From NCBI RefSeq assembly GCF_001180265.1, contig NZ_CVSW01000073.1, positions 1-64,000 on the forward strand: a stretch of 64,000 nucleotides of DNA, given 5' to 3'. Below, in pieces: positions 17,065-26,940 of this stretch. The DNA comes from Prochlorococcus marinus (GTDB taxonomy: Bacteria; Cyanobacteriota; Cyanobacteriia; PCC-6307; Cyanobiaceae). A program made the translations under genes and the position numbers. The notes under the pieces are model-generated. The model was given only the letters and a program-made list of their open reading frames with translations, ran no database searches and had not been told where the DNA came from. Position 1 is the stretch's first letter. The number at the start of each line of letters is the position of its first letter.

Positions 17065-17838
17065 ATGGAAGACTTAACAAGATTAATTATTTCCCAAGAA
17101 AGAATTGAAAATATTAAGAATAATAATTTAGAACTTTCTAAAGAAGAGGCTCATTATTTAAATAAAGTAATGAGGATAAAAAATGGTAAAGAAATATTTG
17201 TAACTAATGGAGAGGGTTCATTATGGAAAGCTATAAAAATTAAAAATGATAGTTTAGAAATAATTAAATTAAAAAAACCTTACTTATTTCAAGAACAAGA
17301 AATTTACTTATTAGGAATAGCCGTTGTTATACCAAAAAGTGGTTTTGAGGATATTTTAAAAATGTGTACTGAAATAGGAATCGATTATATACAGCCATTA
17401 TTTTCAGAAAGACAGGTAAACAAAAATTTAAATTTTTCAAGAAAGCTTTTGAGATGGAATTCAATTATCAAAGAAGCAGTTGAGCAAAGTGAGAGATTAT
17501 GGAAACCATCTATTTTAAGTGGTATGGATATTATTAAATGGCTAAAAAGTAGAGATAATCAAGAAAGAGTTTCAATTTCTATAACGAGAGAAGAAACACC
17601 ATATGACTTAAATAAATGGTTAAGAAAAAAACAAGAATTTGCGAATAAAAAAGGAGGTATATTTTGGAATGTAATTGGCCCTGAAGGGGGTTGGTCCTCT
17701 AAAGAAATTGATTTTTTTAATAAAAATAACATTACCTTTGTGAAACTTTCCGACACTATCTTAAGAACTTCGACGGCTAGTATTAACGCATCATCAATCC
17801 TAAATCAGTGGAGAATTGATTTGAAATTAAAGAATTAG
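17065..17838 (+). CDS. rsmE: 16S rRNA m3U1498 methyltransferase
   Basis: RsmE methylates N3 of U1498 in 16S rRNA. 257 residues with an N-terminal PUA-like domain (HYLNKVMRIKNGKEIFVTNG) and a C-terminal SPOUT knot: PLFSERQVNK, KEAVEQSERLW, IGPEGGWSSKE and LRTSTASINA. The last three are the SAM-binding knot motifs. It sits between DUF3531 and DUF92 genes with gaps of 9 and 6 bases, so it is co-transcribed. Confidence 0.92.
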   Translation: MEDLTRLIISQERIENIKNNNLELSKEEAHYLNKVMRIKNGKEIFVTNGEGSLWKAIKIKNDSLEIIKLKKPYLFQEQEIYLLGIAVVIPKSGFEDILKMCTEIGIDYIQPLFSERQVNKNLNFSRKLLRWNSIIKEAVEQSERLWKPSILSGMDIIKWLKSRDNQERVSISITREETPYDLNKWLRKKQEFANKKGGIFWNVIGPEGGWSSKEIDFFNKNNITFVKLSDTILRTSTASINASSILNQWRIDLKLKN

Positions 17839-17844
17839 ATAATT

Positions 17845-18582
17845 ATGGATTTAATTAGAAATCAATTTTTTATAGGTTTTTGCATTAATTTTATTTTGAT
17901 TTATATATTTTGCAGGATTCCTTTGATGACAAAAAGTGGTTGGGTAAGTGCAGGCATATTAGGCACAATTTTGTGGGGATGTTTGTCTTGGCAGGGATGG
18001 ATGTCAGTTGTAATTTATTTATTATTTGGATCCCTCGTTACCAAAATAGGTTTTAAATTTAAAAAAGAACGAGGAATAGCTGAAAAAAGAGGCGGGAGGA
18101 GAGGTCCTGAGAATGTCTGGGGCTCAGCAGCTACAGGATTATTTCTTGCCATTATGACCAAATTTAATGCTGCCAATGTAGTGATGTTTAAAGTAGGTTT
18201 TGCTGCAAGTTTTGCTGCAAAGTTGGCGGATACTTTTGGTAGCGAAATTGGAAAAAGATTTGGTAGAGATACATACTTAATTACTTCACTTAAAAAGGTG
18301 GAGAGAGGAACTGAAGGGGGAATAAGTATAGAAGGAACATTAGCTAGTGTTTTGGGATCAATATTTATGGCTTTTATAATGCTTCGTCTATCAATTATTT
18401 CTACAAAATATCATTTTATAGTTGTTGTAGTTTCTGGATTCTTGGCAACACTTTCCGAAAGTATTATTGGTGCTAAATTTCAAAACAAATATAAATTAAG
18501 TAATGAGTTGGTAAATGCTATTCAGACAAGTATTGCTTCTGTTTTTGCTATCTTTGCGCTTATTTTATATTCATATTTTTAA
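17845..18582 (+). CDS. DUF92 (TIGR00297) membrane protein, phytyl-phosphate kinase type
   Basis: 245 residues, five to six membrane helices. The DUF92 core is visible: RGGRRGPENVWGSAA, then ADTFGSEIGKRFG and VERGTEGGISIEGTLAS. The plant member VTE6 phosphorylates phytyl phosphate to phytyl diphosphate for tocopherol and phylloquinone synthesis, and a related role in reusing chlorophyll phytol is likely here. Third gene of the run beginning with DUF3531. Function is by family only. Confidence 0.82.
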   Translation: MDLIRNQFFIGFCINFILIYIFCRIPLMTKSGWVSAGILGTILWGCLSWQGWMSVVIYLLFGSLVTKIGFKFKKERGIAEKRGGRRGPENVWGSAATGLFLAIMTKFNAANVVMFKVGFAASFAAKLADTFGSEIGKRFGRDTYLITSLKKVERGTEGGISIEGTLASVLGSIFMAFIMLRLSIISTKYHFIVVVVSGFLATLSESIIGAKFQNKYKLSNELVNAIQTSIASVFAIFALILYSYF

Positions 18583-18603
18583 ATTAAAAATATTATGGAA
18601 GAC

Positions 18604-19248
18604 CTAGGATTCACTCCATTTTGTGAGAATCTCCCAGCTTTTAAGTCTTTGGAAAAGCCAGAAATGACCTTCGGAATTTAGATGAATTCCATCATGCGTA
18701 ATCCAATTTTTACTCCTTTTATCAGAGTACATTTCTCTAAAAGTAGGAAGAAATGGGACATTCTGATTGAGGCATACTTCCTCCATTCTCCTTTCATAAG
18801 AATTACAAAAATCATTTGAGTACCATAGGCATCCTGCGAACGGCATTTTGCTTTCGTCAACTGGTGTAAGACCAATAACAAATACGTTTGTTTGAGAGTT
18901 CATTTCATTAATTAGCCTCTCTAATCCATATTCAAATCCATCTATATCTAATTGATGTCTTCCATTTTTCTGACCAATTGCTGCTGTATCGTTAAGACCT
19001 ACATTTAGTAGTATTGCTTTAGGTTTATTTCTTCTCGTTTCTCCTCTAGATGACCATTCTTTTTCCCATCTAGATGAAACTTTTTCTATCCCATCTCCCC
19101 TAACGCCAAGTTGATAAATAACTGGCCCATTGTGGTTATTGCACCAATCTTTTCTAAGCCTCTCACACCATCCACCACCCTCATTATCTCCCCATCCATA
19201 AACTGAGCTATCTCCAATTACAACTAGCTGTTTTGGTAAACTAATCAC
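18604..19248 (-). CDS. SGNH/GDSL hydrolase
   Basis: 214 residues with block I GDSSVYGWGD near 11-20 (Ser nucleophile), block III GLNDTA (Asn) and block V DGIHLN near 192-197 (Asp and His), so the catalytic residues are complete. No signal peptide, so a cytoplasmic esterase or lipase with unknown substrate. It converges on the DUF92 gene. Confidence 0.85.
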   Translation of the reverse strand: MISLPKQLVVIGDSSVYGWGDNEGGGWCERLRKDWCNNHNGPVIYQLGVRGDGIEKVSSRWEKEWSSRGETRRNKPKAILLNVGLNDTAAIGQKNGRHQLDIDGFEYGLERLINEMNSQTNVFVIGLTPVDESKMPFAGCLWYSNDFCNSYERRMEEVCLNQNVPFLPTFREMYSDKRSKNWITHDGIHLNSEGHFWLFQRLKSWEILTKWSES

Positions 19249-19297
19249 TATAACCGGAAAAAAATAATTACTTGATTTAACAAATTATTCTTACAAA

Positions 19298-20800
19298 TCA
19301 AGTTAAACTATTTTTGATTTTACCATTTATTAATTCGCCAACTATTGCGATGGAGCTATAAGCTATCAAAACTAATGTAACTTCTTGCCATGCGAAGGAA
19401 CTTAGTGATTCTTGCAATTGCCAACCTAGACCAACACTTCCAACAACCCCAACAATTGCAGTTTCTCTAATAATAATGTCGGATCTATAAGCGCAATATG
19501 CTAAGTAACTTTTTGCTTGTTGAGAAAATAAACCTAATAACCAACTAGTCTTTTTTGAGATTCCTAGAGATTTAATTGCAATATAATTTCTCTTGTCTTG
19601 GCTATCTAGATTTGTAAAAAGTAATTTGCTAGTAATACCAGCGTTGTGGAGACCTAATGTTAAAGCTGCTAAAGATACAGAAGGATTATTAAAAGTTAAT
19701 AGAGTTAGAAGTATTATAGGGTTAGGTATTAAACGTAATAAAAATGCAAAAATTTTTATAAAAATTCTAGAAGTATTGTTGTTAAAAATTCCTATTACTA
19801 ATGGAGGTAAACTAATTGCGATTCCTGTTGATAAAAGACTTAAAATTATTGTTTCTAATATAAGTTTTAAGAAATCAAATAATCCTAAATCTGAGCTTGA
19901 TTTAAATAGAGAACTAGCGGAATTAAAATTTTCAAAATTATTGTTAAAAATAAAATAAATAAAATATGAAAAAGAAAATAAAATTGTTATGAAAAAAACT
20001 GAAATAAAAAAAATAGAAAGGATTTTATTTGTAGTGTTAAATTTTATTTTTTTGAATATTAATCCAGAAAGAATTATCAAAATTGCTAAGGACCATAAAT
20101 AAGTCCATAACTCTCTAAAATTCAAAGTTTGGAAAGATAAAAAAATACTGGTACCTATTCCTCCAATCCCAAAAAGTCCTAGAATCACCGTACTTCTTAT
20201 TGAACACTCTAATCGATATAAACCAAAGTTTTTAAATGTATTTATTATTGGATTCCATATTAAAGTAAGTAAAGAGGAAAATTTAGGTGCATTTATTTGA
20301 TTTATAGATTCAAAACTTTTGTAGTCAATAGTTTCTAATTGTTCAGCAAAAACTTTTGAATTTACAGCAATATAAGGTATACATATAGCTATTATTCCTA
20401 TCGAAAAATTTATTCCATATATTTGCATTAATAGTATTCCCCAAACCACTTCGTGTATAGATCTAATTATTGTTAGAAAAAACCTTATTATGCGGGAGAA
20501 AAAATTTGGAATATTAAAGATTTTATAAAAAATATTTGAGGAGATTATTCCAAAAATTGCTCCAAAAATAATACTTACTAACCAACTAAAAAAACCAATT
20601 AAAATAGTTTCATTTAATCGCTTAATTACGGTAATAATAATTACATTATCGATCTTGGGATTAAATGCAGAAATTAAGAATTCTTGGAATAATTTAAATC
20701 CTCCAAAATGAATATTGTTTATTAATTGATACCCTAGAGGTATGCATACCAAAATTGGAAGAAAAGATAATGAGGTATAGTTTAATTTTAATTTGTTCAA
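19298..20800 (-). CDS. phnE: phosphonate/phosphite ABC transporter permease, fused two-domain
   Basis: Inner-membrane permease of the phn-type importer. At 500 residues it is about twice a normal PhnE and contains two permease units, each with its own cytoplasmic coupling loop: a degenerate one near residues 170-195 and GLFSQQAKSYLAYCAYRSD near 428-446. Fused permeases are known for this transporter in Prochlorococcus. Very AT-rich and hydrophobic. It follows phnC after 4 bases in the operon phnD-phnC-phnE. The transporter imports phosphite or methylphosphonate in characterised strains; the substrate here is inferred. Confidence 0.85.
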   Translation of the reverse strand: MNKLKLNYTSLSFLPILVCIPLGYQLINNIHFGGFKLFQEFLISAFNPKIDNVIIITVIKRLNETILIGFFSWLVSIIFGAIFGIISSNIFYKIFNIPNFFSRIIRFFLTIIRSIHEVVWGILLMQIYGINFSIGIIAICIPYIAVNSKVFAEQLETIDYKSFESINQINAPKFSSLLTLIWNPIINTFKNFGLYRLECSIRSTVILGLFGIGGIGTSIFLSFQTLNFRELWTYLWSLAILIILSGLIFKKIKFNTTNKILSIFFISVFFITILFSFSYFIYFIFNNNFENFNSASSLFKSSSDLGLFDFLKLILETIILSLLSTGIAISLPPLVIGIFNNNTSRIFIKIFAFLLRLIPNPIILLTLLTFNNPSVSLAALTLGLHNAGITSKLLFTNLDSQDKRNYIAIKSLGISKKTSWLLGLFSQQAKSYLAYCAYRSDIIIRETAIVGVVGSVGLGWQLQESLSSFAWQEVTLVLIAYSSIAIVGELINGKIKNSLT

Positions 20801-20804
20801 CTAA

Positions 20805-21545
20805 TTAATATATTTTCTCTAAATGAATCTTCTTTAAGTTATTTCTTTTGATATTGAAAAAAATTTTACCATCCCTTATTCCAATAACTTTATCGAAATC
20901 GTTCAGCAAATCTAATCTATGTAATGCAATTAATGCCGTCTTTGGAGATTTTTTTGTTTTATTTTTATCTACATTTTCTAGCAGAAGGTTTTTAATTGTT
21001 GTTATCAATTTGGGATCTAGATTATTAAAAGGCTCATCTGCAAGTAATATATTTGATTCTTGAATTAATGATCTAGCTATAGCCACCCTTTGTTTTTGCC
21101 CCCCAGATAGTTTTCTGATTTTTTTGTCGTAAATAGAGTTATGAAGTCTACATAATTTCATATATTTATGCGCCTTCTTAAAAGAACTTATATTTAGTAA
21201 ATTTTTAATAGCGAAATAAAAATTATTTTCCGCTAGTAGTCCACAATTAACATTTTGTTCTGCAGAGAGATCTTCTATTAATCTTAAATCTTGCCATATA
21301 GTTGTTATTTTACTTTTCTGCTTTCTATCTAATTCCTCGAAACTTTCATTGAATAATTTAACCTCACCTTGAGTTGGCTTTATAGTGCCATTAAGTACTG
21401 ATATAAGTGTAGTTTTCCCTGAACCGCTTTTACCTAAAAGTGCAATTTTTTCCCCAGAATTTATTTTTAAATTTATTTTATTTAGAATTAGATCATTTTT
21501 GTATTTATAAGATATATTTTCTAATTCTAAGACAGTATTATTCAT
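20805..21545 (-). CDS. phnC: phosphonate/phosphite ABC transporter ATPase
   Basis: 246 residues: Walker A GKSGSGKTT near 38-46, Q-loop WQDLRLIEDL, signature LSGGQKQR near 146, Walker B ILLADEPFNNLD near 166-177, switch His in ALHRLDLL. It overlaps phnD by 4 bases and is followed by phnE, so the three components are translationally coupled. It hydrolyses ATP to drive import through the fused permease. Confidence 0.88.
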   Translation of the reverse strand: MNNTVLELENISYKYKNDLILNKINLKINSGEKIALLGKSGSGKTTLISVLNGTIKPTQGEVKLFNESFEELDRKQKSKITTIWQDLRLIEDLSAEQNVNCGLLAENNFYFAIKNLLNISSFKKAHKYMKLCRLHNSIYDKKIRKLSGGQKQRVAIARSLIQESNILLADEPFNNLDPKLITTIKNLLLENVDKNKTKKSPKTALIALHRLDLLNDFDKVIGIRDGKIFFNIKRNNLKKIHLEKIY

Positions 21546-22435
21546 CTAATTTTATTTAATTTCCTACCGATTTTCTCTATATTTTTATATTGTTTTGATT
21601 CTGCCTTTATAAATCTTTTTGCATTGAACATATCTAATATCTGTTTATGTGATTTTTGCTTTATATCTAAATTTAGAATTACTGATTTAAGTTCTTTTGT
21701 AAACTCTTCCCCGAATCTATTTTCAAGATCACCTTGAGCTAACCAATGATAGTCAACATATTCTGGTGTGATCCAGAATAATTCTAAATTACTTGTTCTT
21801 TTGGGATTATTTTTAAGATTGTTTTCCCAAACCTGTTTATTTAAAGCTCCAGCATCAAATGCCCCACTATTAACTAAAGCTATAGTGGCATCATGACTCC
21901 CACTAAAACCTGCTTTTTTCCCTTTAAAATGTTTAATTTCTACCCCTGCTTGATTTAAAAAATATTCTGGCATTAATCTTCCAGAAGTTGAGTTTTCAGA
22001 GCCAAAAGTAAATCTTAAATTCTTTAGTTTTTTAAGTCCTTTAATGTTTGAAATTGAGTTAAGTTCTAAATTTTTGTTTACTATAAAAACACTTTTAAAT
22101 TTCTTATCGATATCTCTTTGAGCTATGACAATTGAATTAGGTGTTTGTAATCTTGCTTGAACTCCTGATAAACCTCCAAACCAAACTAAATCTAAATCTT
22201 TAGTTCTAAATCCAGTTACTGCTGCAACATAATTAATAACAGGAATGTATTTAACTTCTACATCAAGTTGGTTGGATAATTCCTTTGAAAATAAATTAAA
22301 TCTTTTGTCCAAAACATCTTGGTTTTGATCAGGTATTGCTCCAACTTTTAAAACTTTGGGATTTGAAAATACAGGTGATGAAAAAACAGAAAATAATAGA
22401 GATGAACTTAGTAGGAAATTCTTTAAATTAAACAT
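21542..22435 (-). CDS. phnD: phosphonate/phosphite-binding protein
   Basis: 297 residues with a signal peptide (hydrophobic FLLSSSLLFSVFSSPVF ending near residue 24) and the PhnD-type periplasmic fold: VGAIPDQNQ at the start, DLVWFGGLSGVQAR, TFGSENSTSGRLMPEYF and FSGSHDATIALVNSGAFDAG. The last two segments line the anion pocket in this family. It is the first gene of the phn operon, starting only 3 bases after the aminotransferase stop, so its promoter may lie upstream of that gene. No PhoB box seen. Confidence 0.88.
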   Translation of the reverse strand: MFNLKNFLLSSSLLFSVFSSPVFSNPKVLKVGAIPDQNQDVLDKRFNLFSKELSNQLDVEVKYIPVINYVAAVTGFRTKDLDLVWFGGLSGVQARLQTPNSIVIAQRDIDKKFKSVFIVNKNLELNSISNIKGLKKLKNLRFTFGSENSTSGRLMPEYFLNQAGVEIKHFKGKKAGFSGSHDATIALVNSGAFDAGALNKQVWENNLKNNPKRTSNLELFWITPEYVDYHWLAQGDLENRFGEEFTKELKSVILNLDIKQKSHKQILDMFNAKRFIKAESKQYKNIEKIGRKLNKIR

Positions 22436-22438
22436 AAC

Positions 22439-23644
22439 TTAGTTGTAGTAATAGTATTCAGATATTGCTTTTTCCAGCCTCTGAAGTCCATCTTTTATTT
22501 TAATTTCTGAAGCTGCACAAGATATTCTTATACATTGATCAGCTCCAAAAGCTTTTCCAGGTACTACAACTAATCCGTAATCTTGAAGAGCTTTATTACA
22601 GAAATCAACAGAAGTAATTGAGGAGTTGGGTAATTTTGGAAATGCGTAAAATGCACCGTTAGGTTCTTCAATATAAATCCCATTTATATTATTAAGGCCC
22701 TCATAGAGAAGTCTCCTTCTTTGATCATAATGGCTATTTATCATTGAGAAAAACTCATTATTAATTTTTAAAGCCTCTAAAGCACCTTTTTGAACAAAAG
22801 AGCAAACATTACTTGTACTTTGACTTTGTAATGCTGAGGATGCTTTGATTACATCTTTGGGACCTACTAAATAACCTATCCTCCAGCCAGTCATAGCCCA
22901 TCCTTTCGCAAACCCATTTATTATAAAAATTCTATCTTTTAAGTCATTTGCTAATGAAGATAAACTGTAGTGTTTAAATTCTTTTTTAAGGATTAGTTCG
23001 TAAATCTCATCAGAAAGAATATTGATATTTGGATTTTCTCTAGCTAAATCGGCAATTTGTAATAATTCTTCCTTTGACATAACTCTTCCAGTAGGGTTAT
23101 TAGGAGAATTGATAATTATAAATTTAGTTTTTGAAGAGATTTTAGACTTCAAATCTTCTATATTTATTTTGAATCCATCTTCTGCAGAAGAATTTGTAAA
23201 AATTGGCTTCCCACCCGCCAATCTAACCATCTGGGGATAACTTAACCAATATGGAGAAGGAATAATAACTTCGTCTCCAGTATTTAACAATACTTGGAAA
23301 AGATTATATATTGCTTGCTTAGCGCCATTTGTGACCATTACATTTTCAAATTCATAATTTAAATCGTTTTGAATTTGAAGTTTATTTGCAATTGCTTTTC
23401 GGAGATCTAAATTCCCCGCTGCGGGCCCGTACTTCGTAAATCCATCAAATATAGCTTTACTTGTAGCCTCTATAACTTCTTTTGGGGCATCAAAATCAGG
23501 TTCACCTGCACTTAAATTGCAAATATCTACACCTTCTGAAGATAATTGATTTGCTTTAGCACTTATCTGCAATGTAAGAGAAGGCTCAATTGAAAGTGCC
23601 CGATCAGATAAATTAACTTGACTCATTGACTTATGACTTTTCAA
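22439..23644 (-). CDS. aspC: class I aspartate aminotransferase
   Basis: A PLP-dependent transaminase; by similarity it interconverts aspartate and oxaloacetate and may use prephenate. 401 residues, with NLSAGEPDFDAP near 42, SPNNPTGRVM near 180, the Schiff-base lysine in NGFAKGWAMTGWRIGY near 245 and the carboxylate-binding Arg in CIRISCA near 375. Start ATG 23644; an in-frame ATG four codons later (MSQVNLSD) is equally possible. Immediately upstream of phnD. Confidence 0.87.
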   Translation of the reverse strand: MKSHKSMSQVNLSDRALSIEPSLTLQISAKANQLSSEGVDICNLSAGEPDFDAPKEVIEATSKAIFDGFTKYGPAAGNLDLRKAIANKLQIQNDLNYEFENVMVTNGAKQAIYNLFQVLLNTGDEVIIPSPYWLSYPQMVRLAGGKPIFTNSSAEDGFKINIEDLKSKISSKTKFIIINSPNNPTGRVMSKEELLQIADLARENPNINILSDEIYELILKKEFKHYSLSSLANDLKDRIFIINGFAKGWAMTGWRIGYLVGPKDVIKASSALQSQSTSNVCSFVQKGALEALKINNEFFSMINSHYDQRRRLLYEGLNNINGIYIEEPNGAFYAFPKLPNSSITSVDFCNKALQDYGLVVVPGKAFGADQCIRISCAASEIKIKDGLQRLEKAISEYYYYN

Positions 23645-23786
23645 ATATGACTTTTAATAATGACAAATGCATAAATTAAGAATAAATAAACTATCACACT
23701 ATGGTTTAATTTAGTTCATTTTCTTAATCTATTTTATTTTCATGTTTTGAGTTCTTAAGATAAAAATATTTAAAGTTTTATTTTCG

Positions 23787-24290
23787 GTGAAAAGGTTAGT
23801 AATTGGGAGAGGAAGTGTATTTGCAGATTTGTTAGTAATTGGTGAGGCACCTGGAGCCCAGGAAGATTTAGAAGGAAAACCTTATGTAGGTAAATCTGGT
23901 AAGTTATTAAACGAATTATTAATACAAGCTGGAATTGATTATAAGAAGGATGTTTATTTTTGTAATGTAATTAAATGTCGTCCACCAAATAATAGAAAAC
24001 CCACTGCTAGAGAAATTAATATTCATAAACCTTGGTTATTGCAGCAAATAAAGTTAGTCGATCCAAAATTTATATTACTTACTGGTTCTACTGCTATGAG
24101 AGCTATTTTAGAAGTTAAAGATCCTATAAGTAATTTAAGAGGTCAATGGATTAAAAAAGATGGGAGAGAAATTATGGTAATTTTTCATCCATCTTATTTG
24201 TTGAGATTTCCTTCAAAAGAAATCAATAAACCTTACCATCTAACTTTGAAAGACCTAGAGAATGTAAGTGGTAAACTAAATGCCGTATAA
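23787..24290 (+). CDS. family 4 uracil-DNA glycosylase lacking Fe-S ligands
   Basis: Removes uracil from DNA by family. Glycosylase motifs are intact: GEAPGAQEDLEGKPYVGKSG near 19-38, NVIKCRPPNNRKPT near 57-70 and HPSYLLR near 143. At 167 residues it is short. Family 4 enzymes bind a [4Fe-4S] cluster with an N-terminal CxxC plus two later cysteines. Here the CxxC segment is absent, since the frame closes at a TGA shortly upstream of GTG 23787, and the fourth ligand, 16 residues after KC, is His instead of Cys. It may be a cluster-free variant. Lies before ispG. Confidence 0.82.
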   Translation: MKRLVIGRGSVFADLLVIGEAPGAQEDLEGKPYVGKSGKLLNELLIQAGIDYKKDVYFCNVIKCRPPNNRKPTAREINIHKPWLLQQIKLVDPKFILLTGSTAMRAILEVKDPISNLRGQWIKKDGREIMVIFHPSYLLRFPSKEINKPYHLTLKDLENVSGKLNAV

Positions 24291-24325
24291 TTTAGTGAAA
24301 TCCTTTTTGAATATCAAGAATTTTA

Positions 24326-25543
24326 ATGTCATTAACTCAATCTAAAGAGGTTAATAGTCTCTCCAAAAGATATTCAACTCATATTGAGAGAAGGATAACT
24401 AGAACAGTAATGGTGGGTGATATAGCTATTGGAAGTGATTATCCAGTAAGAGTTCAATCGATGATAAATGAAGATACTATGGATGTCGAAAATGCTTACT
24501 TAGCTATCAAAAGACTTCATGATGTGGGTTGTGAAATAGTAAGGTTAACTGTCCCTTCCTTAGCACATGCCAAAGCAGTAGGAGATATAAAGGCAAAATT
24601 ACTAGAAAATAATATCAATACCCCCTTGGTGGCTGATGTTCACCATAATGGTATGAAAATTGCAATGGAAGTTGCAAAACATGTTGATAAAGTAAGAATT
24701 AATCCTGGATTGTTTGTTTTTGAAAAATCAGACCCTACAAGAACTGAATATACAGATGAGGAATTTGAAACTATTAAGCAAACAATACTTAAAAGATTTA
24801 CCCCTTTAGTTGAAGTTTTAAAGGCTGAAAACAAAGCTCTAAGGATTGGAGTTAATCATGGGTCTCTATCTGAGAGGATGCTTTTTACTTATGGAGATAC
24901 GCCATTAGGAATGACAGAATCTGCGATGGAGTTCGTCAAAATTTGTGATGAGCTTGATTTTCATAACATAATTATTTCTATGAAAGCTTCTAGGGCTCCG
25001 GTCATGATGGCAGCTTACAGAATGATTGCAGATAGGCTTGACTCAGAAGGATATAACTATCCCTTACATTTGGGAGTGACTGAAGCTGGTGATGGTGATT
25101 ATGGAAGGATTAAAAGTACTGCTGGAATTGGAACGCTTTTAGCAGAGGGATTAGGAGATACCATCAGGGTTTCCTTAACAGAAGCTCCAGAAAAGGAAAT
25201 ACCAGTGTGCTATTCAATTTTGCAATCTTTAGGATTAAGAAAAACAATGGTTGAATACATCAGTTGCCCTAGTTGTGGTAGAACACTTTTCAATTTAGAA
25301 GAAGTTGTAGATAAAGTTAGGAACGCCACTTCACATTTAACTGGTTTAGATATAGCAATAATGGGATGTATAGTAAATGGACCAGGAGAAATGGCAGACG
25401 CTGATTATGGTTATGTTGGTAAAGGTAAAGGAACTATTGCTTTATATAGAAGGAAAGAAGAGATAAAAAGAGTGCCTGAAGATGAAGGGGTTAATGCTTT
25501 AATCCAACTTATTAAGGATGATGGGAAGTGGATTGATCCTTAA
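24326..25543 (+). CDS. ispG: 4-hydroxy-3-methylbut-2-enyl-diphosphate synthase
   Basis: An MEP-pathway enzyme converting MEcPP to HMBPP; cyanobacterial forms use ferredoxin. 405 residues: [13 protein letters not shown] near 39, RINPGLF near 120, [10 protein letters not shown] near 170, then the [4Fe-4S] ligands in CPSCGR near 313 and GCIVNGPGE near 347. Starts at ATG 24326, 35 bases after the UDG gene. Supplies isoprenoids for phytol, carotenoids and quinones. Confidence 0.95.
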   Translation: MSLTQSKEVNSLSKRYSTHIERRITRTVMVGDIAIGSDYPVRVQSMINEDTMDVENAYLAIKRLHDVGCEIVRLTVPSLAHAKAVGDIKAKLLENNINTPLVADVHHNGMKIAMEVAKHVDKVRINPGLFVFEKSDPTRTEYTDEEFETIKQTILKRFTPLVEVLKAENKALRIGVNHGSLSERMLFTYGDTPLGMTESAMEFVKICDELDFHNIIISMKASRAPVMMAAYRMIADRLDSEGYNYPLHLGVTEAGDGDYGRIKSTAGIGTLLAEGLGDTIRVSLTEAPEKEIPVCYSILQSLGLRKTMVEYISCPSCGRTLFNLEEVVDKVRNATSHLTGLDIAIMGCIVNGPGEMADADYGYVGKGKGTIALYRRKEEIKRVPEDEGVNALIQLIKDDGKWIDP

Positions 25544-25605
25544 GGATTTGTCAAATTTTTGAAATTATAAATAAATTCTTTTTATAATAAAAAAAATAGA
25601 ATTCT

Positions 25606-26940
25606 TTGAAGATAAGAAAATTGCTTAAAAAAAAATTTATAATTCTGTTTGCGACATCCTTTTCTGGGCTATTTTTAAATAATTTTGCAGAAGCTACAGT
25701 TTTAAATAATAGTTATAAAGAAGTAATTGATCATGTTTGGCAAATTGTATATAGAGATTTTCTTGATTCAAGCGGTAAATTTCAAAAGTCCAATTGGATT
25801 AATCTAAGAAAAGAAGTTTTATCAAAAACATATTCAGACAGTAATGAAGCATATGATGCGATTAGAGATATGCTTTCTAATTTAGATGATTCTTATACAA
25901 GATTTTTAGAACCTAAGGAATTTAATCAAATGAGAATAGATACTTCTGGAGAATTAACTGGAGTTGGTATCCAAATAGTTAAAGATAAAGAATCTGATGA
26001 TTTAATAATCATTTCTCCTATAGAAGGCACCCCTGCATTTGATGCTGGAATTAAAGCTAGAGATAAAATATTGTCTATAAATGATATTTCTACTGAAGGT
26101 ATGAATATTGAGGAGGCCGTGAAATTAATAAGAGGACAAAGAGGTACTAAAGTAAAGCTTGAAATACTTAGAGGCTCTAATTCCTTTTTTAAAATTTTAT
26201 CAAGAGAAAAAATTGAAATTAAATCTGTATCAAGTAAAGTGAATCAAACCAAAAACGGCTTGTTAATTGGCTATGTAAGGATTAAACAATTTAATGCAAA
26301 TGCATCAAAAGAAACTAGAGATGCTATTAAGGATTTAGAAACAAAAAAAGTCGCAGGATATGTTCTTGATTTAAGAAGTAATCCAGGAGGTTTATTAGAA
26401 TCAAGTATTGATATCTCAAGGCATTTCATTAACAAAGGAGTAATAGTAAGTACAGTAAGTAAAAATGGTTTAAAAGAAACAAAAAGAGGAAACGGTCAAG
26501 CTCTAACAAAAAAGCCCTTAGTTGTGTTAGTTAATGAGGGCTCTGCAAGTGCGAGTGAAATAGTCTCAGGTGCAATAAAAGATAACAAAAGAGGAAAATT
26601 AGTTGGGAAGAAAACGTTTGGTAAAGGTCTAGTTCAATCTATGAGAACTTTAGTTGATGGTTCAGGTCTAACTGTTACAGTCGCTAAGTATTTAACTCCG
26701 AACGGCACTGATATAAATAAATCTGGAATTATTCCAGACATAGAAGTAAAAATGAATATAAACCCTATTCTCCAAAGAGAAATTGGAACTAGAAAAGATA
26801 AACAATATAGAGCTGGTGAAAAAGAGCTAGTAAATATAATTAAAAGAAATAATCAGATAAGTGAATTTAATCCAAACACTACAAACCTTAATGCATTCCT
26901 AAAAATTAATAAGAAAAATAAAGTATTTGCATTAAATTAA
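25606..26940 (+). CDS. ctp: carboxyl-terminal processing protease
   Basis: A periplasmic or lumenal S41 protease; CtpA-type enzymes mature the D1 protein of photosystem II. 444 residues with an N-terminal signal anchor (IILFATSFSGLFLNNFAEA), a PDZ domain near 110-190 (GVGIQIV, GTPAFDAGIKARDKI) and the Ser/Lys catalytic motifs EGSASASEI near 309 and KKTFGKGLVQS near 335. The start is TTG 25606 after a poly-A tract. It converges on nadA with a 4-base overlap. Which of the usual several Ctp paralogs this is cannot be told here. Confidence 0.9.
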   Translation: MKIRKLLKKKFIILFATSFSGLFLNNFAEATVLNNSYKEVIDHVWQIVYRDFLDSSGKFQKSNWINLRKEVLSKTYSDSNEAYDAIRDMLSNLDDSYTRFLEPKEFNQMRIDTSGELTGVGIQIVKDKESDDLIIISPIEGTPAFDAGIKARDKILSINDISTEGMNIEEAVKLIRGQRGTKVKLEILRGSNSFFKILSREKIEIKSVSSKVNQTKNGLLIGYVRIKQFNANASKETRDAIKDLETKKVAGYVLDLRSNPGGLLESSIDISRHFINKGVIVSTVSKNGLKETKRGNGQALTKKPLVVLVNEGSASASEIVSGAIKDNKRGKLVGKKTFGKGLVQSMRTLVDGSGLTVTVAKYLTPNGTDINKSGIIPDIEVKMNINPILQREIGTRKDKQYRAGEKELVNIIKRNNQISEFNPNTTNLNAFLKINKKNKVFALN

